The notes under the pieces are model-generated. The model was not told the origin of the DNA. It did not search any database and saw nothing but the letters and a program-made list of their open reading frames with translations. A stretch of DNA of 64,000 nt from Shimia marina. Lineage in GTDB: Bacteria > Pseudomonadota > Alphaproteobacteria > Rhodobacterales > Rhodobacteraceae. Made by a program: the position numbers and the translations under genes. Numbering within the stretch: position 1 is the first letter of the stretch; every line of letters starts with the position of its first letter. Of this stretch, positions 42,647 through 50,963 are shown piece by piece. The DNA is taken from contig NZ_CYPW01000032.1 of the NCBI RefSeq assembly GCF_001458175.1, positions 7,661-71,660 on the forward strand. The letters run 5' to 3'.

Positions 42647-43987
42647 ATGTTGCGACGGATCGTCTTGGCGGTGATTGCAGGCGCGGGCCTTGCGATGCCG
42701 GCGGTGGCTGAGGACATCGTTACGGATTTCACCTTGAACAATGGCATGCAGGTTGTGGTGGTCGAGGATCACCGCGCGCCTGTTGTGATGCATATGGTGT
42801 GGTATCGCGCCGGATCGGCGGATGAGAAACCCGGCGTCTCCGGGGTGGCGCATTTTCTGGAGCATCTGCTGTTCAAAGGCACGGACACGCTGGCGCCGGG
42901 CGAGTTTTCGGCCACTGTGGCGGCCAATGGTGGGCGGGATAATGCTTTCACCAGCTATGACATGACGGCCTATCATCAGCGCGTGGCGGCAGACCGGCTG
43001 GAGCTGATGATGCGGATGGAGAGCGACCGCATGGTCAACATCCGGCTTGGCGAAGAGGAGATCCTGACGGAGCGCGATGTCATCATCGAAGAGCGCAATC
43101 AGCGGGTGGAGAACAATCCCGGTGCGTTGTTTCGCGAGCAGCTAAATGCGGCGCAGTATCTGAACCACCGTTACGGCGTGCCGATCATTGGCTGGCGTCA
43201 TGAGATGGAGGCGCTGGATCTGGAAGATGCGCTTGAGTTCTACGGCACCTTTTATGCGCCCAACAATGCGATCCTGATTGTGGCGGGGGATGTACAGCCT
43301 GACGAGGTCAAGGCGCTGGCGGAGCAGTATTATGGCGTAATCCCGGCCAACCCGGATCTGCCGGAGCGGGCGCGCCCAAGTGAGCCGCCCCAGACCAGCG
43401 CGCGGCGGATGGTGTTTTATGATGCCCGTGTGGCGCAGCCCTATGTGACGCGCAGCTATCTGGCCCCGGAGCGCAACCCAGGTGATCAGAAACAAGCGGC
43501 GGCGCTGACCTTGTTGGCGGAGCTTCTGGGGGGCGGACAGACTTCTGTGCTGAGCCAGAAGCTTCAGTTTGAAACCCAACAGTCGATCTATGCGACCTCT
43601 TGGTATCGGGGGACGTCGCTGGATGCGACCACCTTCAATCTGCTGACCGTGCCCGCACCTGGCATCACGTTGCAGGAGGCAGAGGATGCGATGGATGGCG
43701 TTGTGGCTGCCTTCATGGAGGAGGGCGTGGATGAGGCCCATCTGGGCCGCATCAAGATGCAACTGCGGGCCAGCGAAATCTATGAGCGTGACAGTGTGGA
43801 AAGCGTGGCCAACCGCTATGGGCGCGGGCTGACGGCGGGGCTGACCATTGCCGACATTCAGGCCTGGCCCGAGGTGTTACAGGCGGTCACCCCGGAGGAG
43901 ATCATGGCGGCGGCTGAGATGATTTTTGACAAGGACAAATCGGTGACTGGTTGGCTCAAGATCGCAGAAGAGGAGGTCTCCCAATGA
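42647..43987 (+). CDS. M16 family zinc peptidase, catalytic member
   Basis: Periplasmic insulinase/pitrilysin-type peptidase. The 446-residue protein has a signal peptide (MLRRIVLAVIAGAGLAMPAV, cleavage near AVA) and the inverted zinc motif HFLEH (HxxEH) in VAHFLEHLLFKGT, with the distal Glu in the EEILTERDVIIEERNQR region. M16 peptidases of this bacterial type work as heterodimers with an inactive partner; the next gene overlaps it by ATGA and supplies that partner. Start ATG 42647. Confidence 0.93.
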   Translation: MLRRIVLAVIAGAGLAMPAVAEDIVTDFTLNNGMQVVVVEDHRAPVVMHMVWYRAGSADEKPGVSGVAHFLEHLLFKGTDTLAPGEFSATVAANGGRDNAFTSYDMTAYHQRVAADRLELMMRMESDRMVNIRLGEEEILTERDVIIEERNQRVENNPGALFREQLNAAQYLNHRYGVPIIGWRHEMEALDLEDALEFYGTFYAPNNAILIVAGDVQPDEVKALAEQYYGVIPANPDLPERARPSEPPQTSARRMVFYDARVAQPYVTRSYLAPERNPGDQKQAAALTLLAELLGGGQTSVLSQKLQFETQQSIYATSWYRGTSLDATTFNLLTVPAPGITLQEAEDAMDGVVAAFMEEGVDEAHLGRIKMQLRASEIYERDSVESVANRYGRGLTAGLTIADIQAWPEVLQAVTPEEIMAAAEMIFDKDKSVTGWLKIAEEEVSQ

Positions 43988-45294
43988 TCCGCGCGTGGAT
44001 GGCCCTAGGGGCGATGATTGTGGCGATGTGCGTGGCAGCACCGGCCTGGGCAGAAATTGACATCAAGGAAGTGACCTCGCCGGGCGGCATCAAAGCCTGG
44101 CTGGTGGAAGAGCCGTCGATCCCTTTTGTGGCGCTAGAACTCCGGTTTAAAGGCGGCACCTCGCTGGATGCAGAGGGTAAGCGCGGGGCGACCAACCTGA
44201 TGGTGGGACTGCTTGAAGAAGGCACCGGCGATCTGGATGCGCAGGGTTTTGCCAAGGCCTCAGAAGCGCTGGCGGCACAGTTCGGCTATGACAGCCACGC
44301 CGATGCCGTGTCGATTTCGGCCCGTGTGCTGAGCGAGAACCGCGACGCCGCGCTTGATCTGTTGCGCCAGTCGCTGGTGGCACCAAGCTTTCCGCAGGAT
44401 GCCTTGGACCGCGTGCGTCAGCAGGTGCTCTCGGGCATCCGCTCTGATCTCAAGGACCCGGAACGCATTGCCAGCACCCGGTTGGCGGAGCTGATCTATG
44501 GCGACCATCCTTATGGCTCAAATGGGGAGGGCACAGTAGAGAGTGTCACCCATCTGACGCGGGACGATATGATCGCCGCCCATCAAGGGGCTCTGGCCAA
44601 GGATCGGCTGTTTGTGGGCGTGGTGGGCGACATCACGGCACAGGAGCTTGGCCCGTTGCTGGATCAGTTGCTGGGGGATCTGCCTGAGACGGGCGCGCCG
44701 ATGCCCGCGCCTGCGCAGCTGGAGATCGCGGGGGGCGTGGATGTGGTGGATTTCAACACACCTCAATCCGTGGCGGTCTGGGCGCAGGAGGGCATGGATC
44801 GCGATGATCCTGATTTCTTTGCGGCCTATGTGCTCAACACCATTCTGGGTGGGGGCGGTTTTGAGAGCCGTCTGATGACCGAGGTGCGCGAAAAGCGCGG
44901 GCTGACCTATGGGGTCTACAGCTATCTGGTGCTGCGGGATCTGGCCAATGTCTATCTGGGCAGCGTGTCCTCTGCCAATGATCGTGTGGCGCAGGCCCTT
45001 GAGGTGGTGCAGGCAGAATGGGCGCGCATGGCCGCTGAAGGTGCCACAGAAGAAGAGGTTGAGAAAGCCAAGGCGCTGCTGACCGGTGCCTATCCTCTGC
45101 GCTTTGACGGCAATGGGGCGATCGCCAATATCATGGTCTCCATGCAGATGGACGGCATGCCGATTGATTACATCGCCACGCGCAATGACAGGGTTGATGC
45201 GGTGACCACCGAAGATGTGGCGCGGGTGGCGCGTCAGTTTCTGGACAGCGACGGGCTGTTGTTTGTTGTGGTTGGGCAGCCAGAAGGTCTCTGA
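43984..45294 (+). CDS. M16 family protein, non-catalytic partner
   Basis: A 436-residue secreted M16 fold protein (signal MIRAWMALGAMIVAMCVAA, cleavage near AWA). At the place of the zinc motif it reads GATNLMVGLLEEGTG, with no HxxEH, so it cannot bind zinc there. It keeps the substrate-binding motif of the partner subunit (GLTYGVYSYL with the Arg/Tyr pair after EVREKRG). Translationally coupled to the catalytic gene by ATGA overlap at 43984-43987. Together they form the usual active/inactive pair. Confidence 0.92.
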   Translation: MIRAWMALGAMIVAMCVAAPAWAEIDIKEVTSPGGIKAWLVEEPSIPFVALELRFKGGTSLDAEGKRGATNLMVGLLEEGTGDLDAQGFAKASEALAAQFGYDSHADAVSISARVLSENRDAALDLLRQSLVAPSFPQDALDRVRQQVLSGIRSDLKDPERIASTRLAELIYGDHPYGSNGEGTVESVTHLTRDDMIAAHQGALAKDRLFVGVVGDITAQELGPLLDQLLGDLPETGAPMPAPAQLEIAGGVDVVDFNTPQSVAVWAQEGMDRDDPDFFAAYVLNTILGGGGFESRLMTEVREKRGLTYGVYSYLVLRDLANVYLGSVSSANDRVAQALEVVQAEWARMAAEGATEEEVEKAKALLTGAYPLRFDGNGAIANIMVSMQMDGMPIDYIATRNDRVDAVTTEDVARVARQFLDSDGLLFVVVGQPEGL

Positions 45295-45310
45295 CGCAGA
45301 GTTTGATGCG

Positions 45311-45350
45311 AAAACCGCCGCTGTGGGGAGGCCCATGGCGGCGTTTTTTA
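45311..45350. terminator. Terminator between the M16 pair and the GGDEF-EAL gene
   Basis: AAAACCGCC on the left and GGCGGCGTTTTTT on the right form a stem with a small bulge and T run; it stands between convergent genes and could serve both. Confidence 0.8.
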
Positions 45351-45361
45351 TTCGGGCATGT

Positions 45362-47587
45362 TTATTCGGGCGTGACCGAGACGCGCGGTGTGTCCAGGTC
45401 GCTTTGGCCGTAAGCGGTCAGCAGGTCGCTGAGCGGCAAGGGGCGTGCGAAGAGAAAGCCTTGTAGGAAGTCACAGCCCGAGTGACGCAGGAAGGCGCGC
45501 TGGGCGTCGGTCTCGACGCCTTCTACAACCACAGACATGGAGAGCACCTGACCGATGTTGATCATCGTGGTCAGCAGGCCTTTGGTGTTGTCCGTGAAAT
45601 TGTGCCCGACCAGAAAGCTCTTGTCGATTTTGAGCGAGTGGAACTCAAACAAGTGCAGGTAGCTCAGGCTGGAATAGCCGGTGCCAAAATCATCCAGCGC
45701 AAAGCGCACACCGAGATTGTTCAGGGTTTGTTGGACTGTCTGAGTGTCTTCGATACGGTCCAGAATTTGCGACTCCGTGATTTCCACAGTGAGCTTTTCG
45801 GCGGGTAACCCATGCGCGGCGAGGGCGTTTTCCACATCTTGTGCAAATTCCGGATGCAGGAGCTGAGAGGAGTTCACATTGATGGAGACACCAAACGCCA
45901 TGGGCCATTCGGCGGCATCCTTGATGGCCTTCTGCACCACCCATTTGCCAATTTCTGGCATGAGCCCGGAGGCCTCCGCCAATGGCAGGAAGCGATCAGG
46001 CGGCACCAGTCCGCGTGTCGGGTGGTTCCAGCGCAGCAGAGCCTCCACCCCTGTCGGCGTGGCATCTGGGTTGCGCAGGATTGGCTGGTAGTAGAGTTCC
46101 AGTTGCCCGTCCTGTGCGGCGGTCTGAAGATCCGAGCGCAATTCCCGGTTTTCGATCAGCCCGTCATCCATGGCAGGATCAAAGACGGCAAAATCGCGCT
46201 GTGCGGTGGTTTTGCAATGGCGCAACGCCACATCGGCGGCATGCATCAGTTCCTTGGCGCTTTGTCCGTGATCGGGGAAATGTGCCACGCCTGCGCGGCA
46301 CTGAGGCGCGATGGGCTTGCCGCCAATGGTCAGGGGTTGATTGAGGCTGCTGAGCAGGTCACGGGTGGCGGTTTCAATTTCAGTCGCATCTTCATAGCCA
46401 GTGACGAGGATTACAAATTCATCTCCGCCCACACGTCCGGCAATGCGATTGGTGGCAAAGCGGGTGTTAATGCGACTTGAGAGAACCTTGATCACCTCAT
46501 CGCCTGCCGCATGGCCCCAGGTGTCGTTGATGTGCTTGAAGCGATCGATGTCGCAATAAATCAACGCTGCGGCCCCAGAAGGCGGATTGTCGAGTGTGTC
46601 GGCTACGCGCTCGTAGAAATGCTTGCGTTCGGCAAAGCCTGTGAGGCTGTCATGTTGGGCGTCATACAGGGATTTCTGGACAAGAGCTTTGAGTTTGTTC
46701 TGTGCGCGGGCGTTGCGCAGGATGGCAATAGTGGCCAGCGCAACGATCAGCCCGACAAACAGTAGCAACACGGGCGCGGAGGTCAGCAGGATGATCATGC
46801 TGCGGCTCATGGGGGGCCATGTCATATAGCCTTTGACGCTGCCATCTGCTCCGAGAATTGGGAATTCTGCCCAGCGATCGCCGGGCGTGGGAGAGAATTC
46901 CAGATGAGCGAGGGACAGGTTTTGCAAAATGCGGTCCAGATGCGGACGATCCAGAAGGTGAATGGTCACCAGCACATAGGGCATGTTTTCGGAAATTGGG
47001 ATACCGCCCGGATCTGGCACAATGGCGAAGCTGCCGACAAGGGCCACCTGATCCTTGATGGTGAGTGCCTGAATGTCTGAAAGCTGATCAAGTTTGCCGG
47101 AGAAATTCCCGCTCCCCTGAGGCATGAGAGCGCGGAGTTCCTGAAAGTTTGTGCGAATCTCTGCGACAGCGGCCTGAAACATTGGGTTGGTGAACACAGG
47201 GGCAACATCGCTGACTTCGGCTGTTGTGTGCTCAAAGGTGACCTGATCGTCTGGGGACAGCAGGAAGGCGCCGGAATGCGGAAACTCCTCAGCCATGTCA
47301 TCCGCAAAGCGGTTTTTCACCCATGGGCCGGAGAAGTCATATTCGATGTTGATATAGGCCGCGTTGGAGGCAGCGTAGCGCTCCATTTCATTGAGGAGGG
47401 CGTATTTGTGGCTTTCAAAAACGCGCTGCACGGAGGTAATTTCGCGTCTGCTGGCACGTTCTTCTGCATCCCATATCAGTGTGAACACCACGCCAAAGGC
47501 CACGATGAGGGCGGCGAAACAAAACAGAACGATGAGCTCAACGGAGCGGGATTGGCTCAGCCAGCTGAGACGCTCGCGCACGATCAC
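45362..47587 (-). CDS. Membrane GGDEF-EAL protein with periplasmic sensor (c-di-GMP turnover)
   Basis: Predicted bifunctional cyclic-di-GMP enzyme. The 741-residue protein has membrane spans at about 16-38 and 263-290 enclosing a CHASE4-like periplasmic domain (SHKYALLNEMERYAASNAAY, VTIHLLDRPHLDRIL), then a GGDEF domain (GRVGGDEFVILV, motif at 387-391, with CDIDRFKHINDTWGH) and an EAL domain (GVEALLRWNHPTRG, FGVSINVNSSQL, TVEITESQIL, ALDDFGTGYSSLSYL, KIDKSF). Both catalytic motifs are intact; there is no RxxD inhibitory site before GGDEF. GTG at 47587 follows GGAGG closely (3 bases); a GTG six bases later has better spacing. Confidence 0.92.
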   Translation of the reverse strand: MIVRERLSWLSQSRSVELIVLFCFAALIVAFGVVFTLIWDAEERASRREITSVQRVFESHKYALLNEMERYAASNAAYINIEYDFSGPWVKNRFADDMAEEFPHSGAFLLSPDDQVTFEHTTAEVSDVAPVFTNPMFQAAVAEIRTNFQELRALMPQGSGNFSGKLDQLSDIQALTIKDQVALVGSFAIVPDPGGIPISENMPYVLVTIHLLDRPHLDRILQNLSLAHLEFSPTPGDRWAEFPILGADGSVKGYMTWPPMSRSMIILLTSAPVLLLFVGLIVALATIAILRNARAQNKLKALVQKSLYDAQHDSLTGFAERKHFYERVADTLDNPPSGAAALIYCDIDRFKHINDTWGHAAGDEVIKVLSSRINTRFATNRIAGRVGGDEFVILVTGYEDATEIETATRDLLSSLNQPLTIGGKPIAPQCRAGVAHFPDHGQSAKELMHAADVALRHCKTTAQRDFAVFDPAMDDGLIENRELRSDLQTAAQDGQLELYYQPILRNPDATPTGVEALLRWNHPTRGLVPPDRFLPLAEASGLMPEIGKWVVQKAIKDAAEWPMAFGVSINVNSSQLLHPEFAQDVENALAAHGLPAEKLTVEITESQILDRIEDTQTVQQTLNNLGVRFALDDFGTGYSSLSYLHLFEFHSLKIDKSFLVGHNFTDNTKGLLTTMINIGQVLSMSVVVEGVETDAQRAFLRHSGCDFLQGFLFARPLPLSDLLTAYGQSDLDTPRVSVTPE

Positions 47588-47878
47588 TTACCTCCGGTCT
47601 TGCGCCATGTGGGACACGGTTGACGCATGGTTGTTGATGCGCGATGTGAAACTTGCCCGCATTGCGCATTTCTACCTTTGGCCCCCAGCCTCTCGAATGT
47701 GCGGGAAAAAACCTTCGGGATCAACGGCTAAGTCAACTGGCCTTAAGATTTGCTCAACACTGCGACATTTTATGAACGCTGCTTGTATCGTCGGTGCGAG
47801 GCGCATTGCCCCCGCGCGCTGTCCGAGCGCACAGGGGAGGGTCATTCCGTCTGAAGGCGCGGGCCTATTTGGGAGAGC

Positions 47879-48685
47879 TTATTGGAATATTGAGCCGGTG
47901 TGATCGCGCCACTCGTGGCGTTCGGGGGCGGAGGCCGATTTGTTGCGCACGATGTAAGGCGCAATCTCATCCATCGGGATTTGCTGGATGTTTTTGCCTG
48001 CGGCGCTCCAGTTGTCGTAGTGATCTGCCAGTTCCGCTCGATATGTTGCAAAGACCTCGGCATAGTCCGGGAATTGCTTTTGCAATGTACCAAGTACGGG
48101 ATCCAAGCCAGCTTGCGGCAGTTTGTGGAGATTGATCAGAGAGATCAGAGTGCCGATGCCTGTCACGAGCCCGACATCGTTGGTGGCCTTGCGTTCGATT
48201 AGGCTGGTGCAGAGATCCAGCACGGCTTTGATGAAGGCGTTCTGGGGATGTTTGACATAGATGACGCCATTGAGGACCAGATCGAAATTCATGGATCCCA
48301 TCAGGCTCAACACAGGGTGCGAGGCGACGTTGCCGGGCACATCGTTGAAGTTCATGAGGAAGCCGTCTTTTTCGGGATCCAAGCCGGTCAAAAATTCATC
48401 CAGAGGGTGATGATTTTCCCATGTGATATCAACATAAAGCCCACCCAGAACATAGAGGGCGCAATAGCGGAAATAATCTGAGGCCATGGCCGGCAGGGCG
48501 CAGGCGGCAAAGGCTTTTTGTTCGCGTGGGCCAAAGTGCTCTGCGATGAAAGCTGCGGCGCTTTGGCGATCAAACAGGTGCCTGCTGCCTTCGGCGCAGG
48601 CTGTAGTCCAAGTGTCCTGACAGGCTTGCAGATCATCTGGCAGGGTGCCTTGGTGCCAATATTGAATCAGGGTGAGGTCGTTCAT
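47879..48685 (-). CDS. Glycosyltransferase, GT32/OCH1-like sugar-binding domain
   Basis: A 268-residue cytoplasmic protein resembling the Gly_transf_sug (GT32, DXD) family. The key block is ASDYFRYCALYVLGGLYVDIT, carrying the family pattern A-D-x-x-R-x-x-x-L-Y-x-x-GG-x-Y-x-D. The Asp of the DxD position follows in YVDIT. There are no membrane spans or signal peptide. Start ATG 48685 (MNDLTLIQYWHQG) follows GAGAG; an in-frame TTG at 48697 is less likely. Donor and acceptor sugars are unknown; capsule, LPS or exopolysaccharide decoration is the usual context, but no polysaccharide locus is adjacent. Confidence 0.8.
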   Translation of the reverse strand: MNDLTLIQYWHQGTLPDDLQACQDTWTTACAEGSRHLFDRQSAAAFIAEHFGPREQKAFAACALPAMASDYFRYCALYVLGGLYVDITWENHHPLDEFLTGLDPEKDGFLMNFNDVPGNVASHPVLSLMGSMNFDLVLNGVIYVKHPQNAFIKAVLDLCTSLIERKATNDVGLVTGIGTLISLINLHKLPQAGLDPVLGTLQKQFPDYAEVFATYRAELADHYDNWSAAGKNIQQIPMDEIAPYIVRNKSASAPERHEWRDHTGSIFQ

Positions 48686-48864
48686 TAGAGCTCTCAATAA
48701 ACTAAAAAATTGATGCTCTTTCCTGTCGGTATCTCGGGGGCTCTGTCAATGCTGTAGGCGGGCATCCGAAGGGAGCATCGTAGAGTTTTGCCCGATCTGC
48801 TGGATCTGCAAACACCAAAGATGCGCAGGCTCTCAAGCCGTAAAACTGTCTTAGTGGAGTGATT

Positions 48865-48940
<76 letters not shown>

Positions 48941-49048
48941 AAACCAGTGTGACGTTTCCGTCTGTGTGCGCCTGATTAGGCGCTTCCCGGGGCGGGTTCA
49001 AGCGAAAAATTCCGCCCCTGAGAAGTTTTTTGAAGATTTTTCGGACGA

Positions 49049-49375
49049 TCAGTTGTCGTCGTCTTCAGACGCCACATCCGCGATTTCATCCAGCGAAACG
49101 TTGTCGTCTTCGTCGTCATCCAGAACATCATCATCGAGGTCCAGATCTACGGAGTCATCATCTTCCAGCACGTCATCCGCGTCATCCACGTTGGCGGATT
49201 TTGCTTTGAGTGTTGCGGCGTCCGCTGCATCAGCAGCAATCATACGGCTTTTGCCGGCTTCTACTTCAACGACGTCGCCTGTGTATGGGCTGATGACAGG
49301 GTTCTTGTTCAGGTCATAAAAACGTTTGCCTGTGGTTGGGCACACACGTTTGACGCCCCATTCTTCCTTGGGCAT
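49049..49375 (-). CDS. TIGR02300/FYDLN acidic protein
   Basis: A 108-residue protein with the conserved N-terminal block WGVKRVCPTTGKRFYDLNK and the PVISPYTGDVVEV segment, then an extremely acidic low-complexity tail of Asp/Glu with Val/Ala/Ser from about residue 63. This FYDLN_acid family is restricted to alphaproteobacteria, usually next to a tRNA-Ala gene and near aroA/cmk; function unknown. The CPxxG-like motif hints at a half zinc ribbon. The start at 49375 is ATG after GGGGATT-type spacing; no strong ribosome site. Confidence 0.9.
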   Translation of the reverse strand: MPKEEWGVKRVCPTTGKRFYDLNKNPVISPYTGDVVEVEAGKSRMIAADAADAATLKAKSANVDDADDVLEDDDSVDLDLDDDVLDDDEDDNVSLDEIADVASEDDDN

Positions 49376-49483
49376 GGGTAATCCCCTTCAATCGGTTGAG
49401 TCGGTCTCGACGGTTTGCGCGACGTGCCATATCAAGGGCCGCGTGTCAAAGGGTATCACACCAAACGCGGCGAAGGAGGGCCT

Positions 49484-50182
49484 ATGGCGCAACATATCAT
49501 CCCCGGAGCGCCGCCCATCACGGTGGTTTTGCGCCCGTCCTCACGGGCGCGCCGCATCAGCCTGCGGGTGTCGCGGCTGGATGGCAAGGTGACCCTGACC
49601 GTGCCGCGCGGTGTCAGCGCGGCGCAGGCGCTCGGATTTGCCGAAGAGAAACAGGACTGGTTGCGCCAGCAACTGGCGAAACAGCCTGCGCAGGTCCCCA
49701 TTGCGCTTGGTGCTCAGGTGCCGGTGGCCGGACGGGAGCGGGTGATTGTGGCCGGCACGGGGCGCAGTGTTGTCTTGGGGCAGGAAACGCTGGCTGTGCC
49801 GGGCAAGCCGGAGCAGGTGGCGCGACGGGTGCAGACTTATTTGAAAGACCTTGCCCGGCACCGATTGTCAGAGGCGGTGGATCACTATGCCATGCGTCTT
49901 GGCAAAGCGCCGAGCCGGATGACGCTGCGCGATACGCGCTCACGCTGGGGCTCGTGCTCTTCGGCGGGGGCGTTGATGTTTTCCTGGCGTCTGGTGATGG
50001 CCGCGCCGGACGTGTTGGATTATGTGGCGGCCCATGAGGTGGCGCATCTGCAGGAGATGAACCACTCTCAGGCGTTTTGGGATGTGGTGATGCGGCTGCA
50101 TGGGCCCTATGAGGGGCCGCGCCGCTGGCTGCGCACGGATGGGCAGGTGCTGCACCGATACCGGTTTGAGGATAGGGGTTGA
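49484..50182 (+). CDS. YgjP-like zinc metallopeptidase (DUF45 family)
   Basis: A 232-residue protein of the YgjP/SprT-like family. The C-terminal core has the zinc motif HEVAHL (in VAAHEVAHLQEMNHSQAFW) and the preceding signature TRSRWGSCSSAGALMFSWRL. The N-terminal half has the usual basic beta-strand region (VVLRPSSRARRISLRVS). The start is ATG 49484, after AAGGAGGGCCT; a longer in-frame start at 49415 is not supported. The physiological substrate is unknown. It is divergent from the FYDLN gene. Confidence 0.92.
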   Translation: MAQHIIPGAPPITVVLRPSSRARRISLRVSRLDGKVTLTVPRGVSAAQALGFAEEKQDWLRQQLAKQPAQVPIALGAQVPVAGRERVIVAGTGRSVVLGQETLAVPGKPEQVARRVQTYLKDLARHRLSEAVDHYAMRLGKAPSRMTLRDTRSRWGSCSSAGALMFSWRLVMAAPDVLDYVAAHEVAHLQEMNHSQAFWDVVMRLHGPYEGPRRWLRTDGQVLHRYRFEDRG

Positions 50183-50267
50183 GTCTGCGAGGGGTTGTGC
50201 CCGCTGCGGACAGGGCAGAGCGGGCCATCTGAAGCCTGTGACAGGCTGCGGTTGACGCACGCCTTTT

Positions 50268-50279
50268 TTGTGATCACAA
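50268..50279. promoter_or_regulatory. Palindromic operator candidate for the GntR regulator
   Basis: TTGTGATCACAA is a perfect 12-bp palindrome starting 19 bases before the GntR gene start codon. TTGT-N4-ACAA-type sites are common for FCD-class GntR proteins, so autoregulation is likely. Confidence 0.65.
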
Positions 50280-50286
50280 GAGGTCT

Positions 50287-50943
50287 ATGATTACCCATGC
50301 GCGCCCTGCCTCCTCTGATCCATCCACATCGGCCCATGACCGGGTCTATCGCGCGCTCAGGGCGCGGATCATGTATGGCGAATTGGCCCCTGCCGAGGCG
50401 CTGACGCTGCGGGGCATTGGCAAGGAATATGAGGTCTCCATGACCCCGGCACGGGAGGCGGTGCGCCGTCTGGTGGCCGAAGGGGCGCTGACCCTGTCCA
50501 GTTCCGGGCGGGTGGCCACGCCGGAGCTCTCGAGTGAGCGGCTGGAGGAGCTGGCAGCGCTGCGGGCGTTGATTGAGGTGGAGCTGGCCAGCCGGGCGTT
50601 GCCGCGGGCGCATATGGCGCTGATCGACCGTTTGGTGAGCATCAACGGCACGGTGGCTGACGCGGTGCGTAAAGGCGATTCTGTTGGCTATATTCGCGCC
50701 AATCTGGAGTTCCACCGCACACTTTATTTGCGTGCGCAGGCGCCGGCGATGCTGGCCATGGCAGAAACCGTCTGGCTGCAGCTGGGACCCACCATGCGGG
50801 CGCTCTACGGGCGGCTGCGGCGCACAGAGCCGCCGCATTATCATCGGCTGATCATTGCCGCGCTGAAGGCCGGGGATGAGCCGGGGCTGCGTTTGGCCGT
50901 GCGGTCAGATGTGACGCAGGGATTGCGGCTTCTGGCGCGCTAG
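50287..50943 (+). CDS. GntR-family transcription regulator, FCD subgroup
   Basis: A 218-residue regulator. Residues 15-75 form the GntR winged helix (VYRALRARIMYGELAPAEALTLRGI, VSMTPAREAVRRLVAEGAL), and residues 90-215 the FCD helical ligand domain with metal-binding His residues in NLEFHRTLY and HYHRLIIAAL. The effector, commonly a carboxylic acid, cannot be predicted. A palindrome TTGTGATCACAA lies directly upstream. It is convergent with the MFS exporter gene. Confidence 0.92.
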   Translation: MITHARPASSDPSTSAHDRVYRALRARIMYGELAPAEALTLRGIGKEYEVSMTPAREAVRRLVAEGALTLSSSGRVATPELSSERLEELAALRALIEVELASRALPRAHMALIDRLVSINGTVADAVRKGDSVGYIRANLEFHRTLYLRAQAPAMLAMAETVWLQLGPTMRALYGRLRRTEPPHYHRLIIAALKAGDEPGLRLAVRSDVTQGLRLLAR

Positions 50944-50963
50944 GTCCGGATCAGAAACGCGGA

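Noticed and set aside
49049-49375. Acidic repeat-rich stretch as a possible low-complexity artefact
   Set aside because: The N-terminal FYDLN block and position beside tRNA-Ala are diagnostic of a real alphaproteobacterial protein family.
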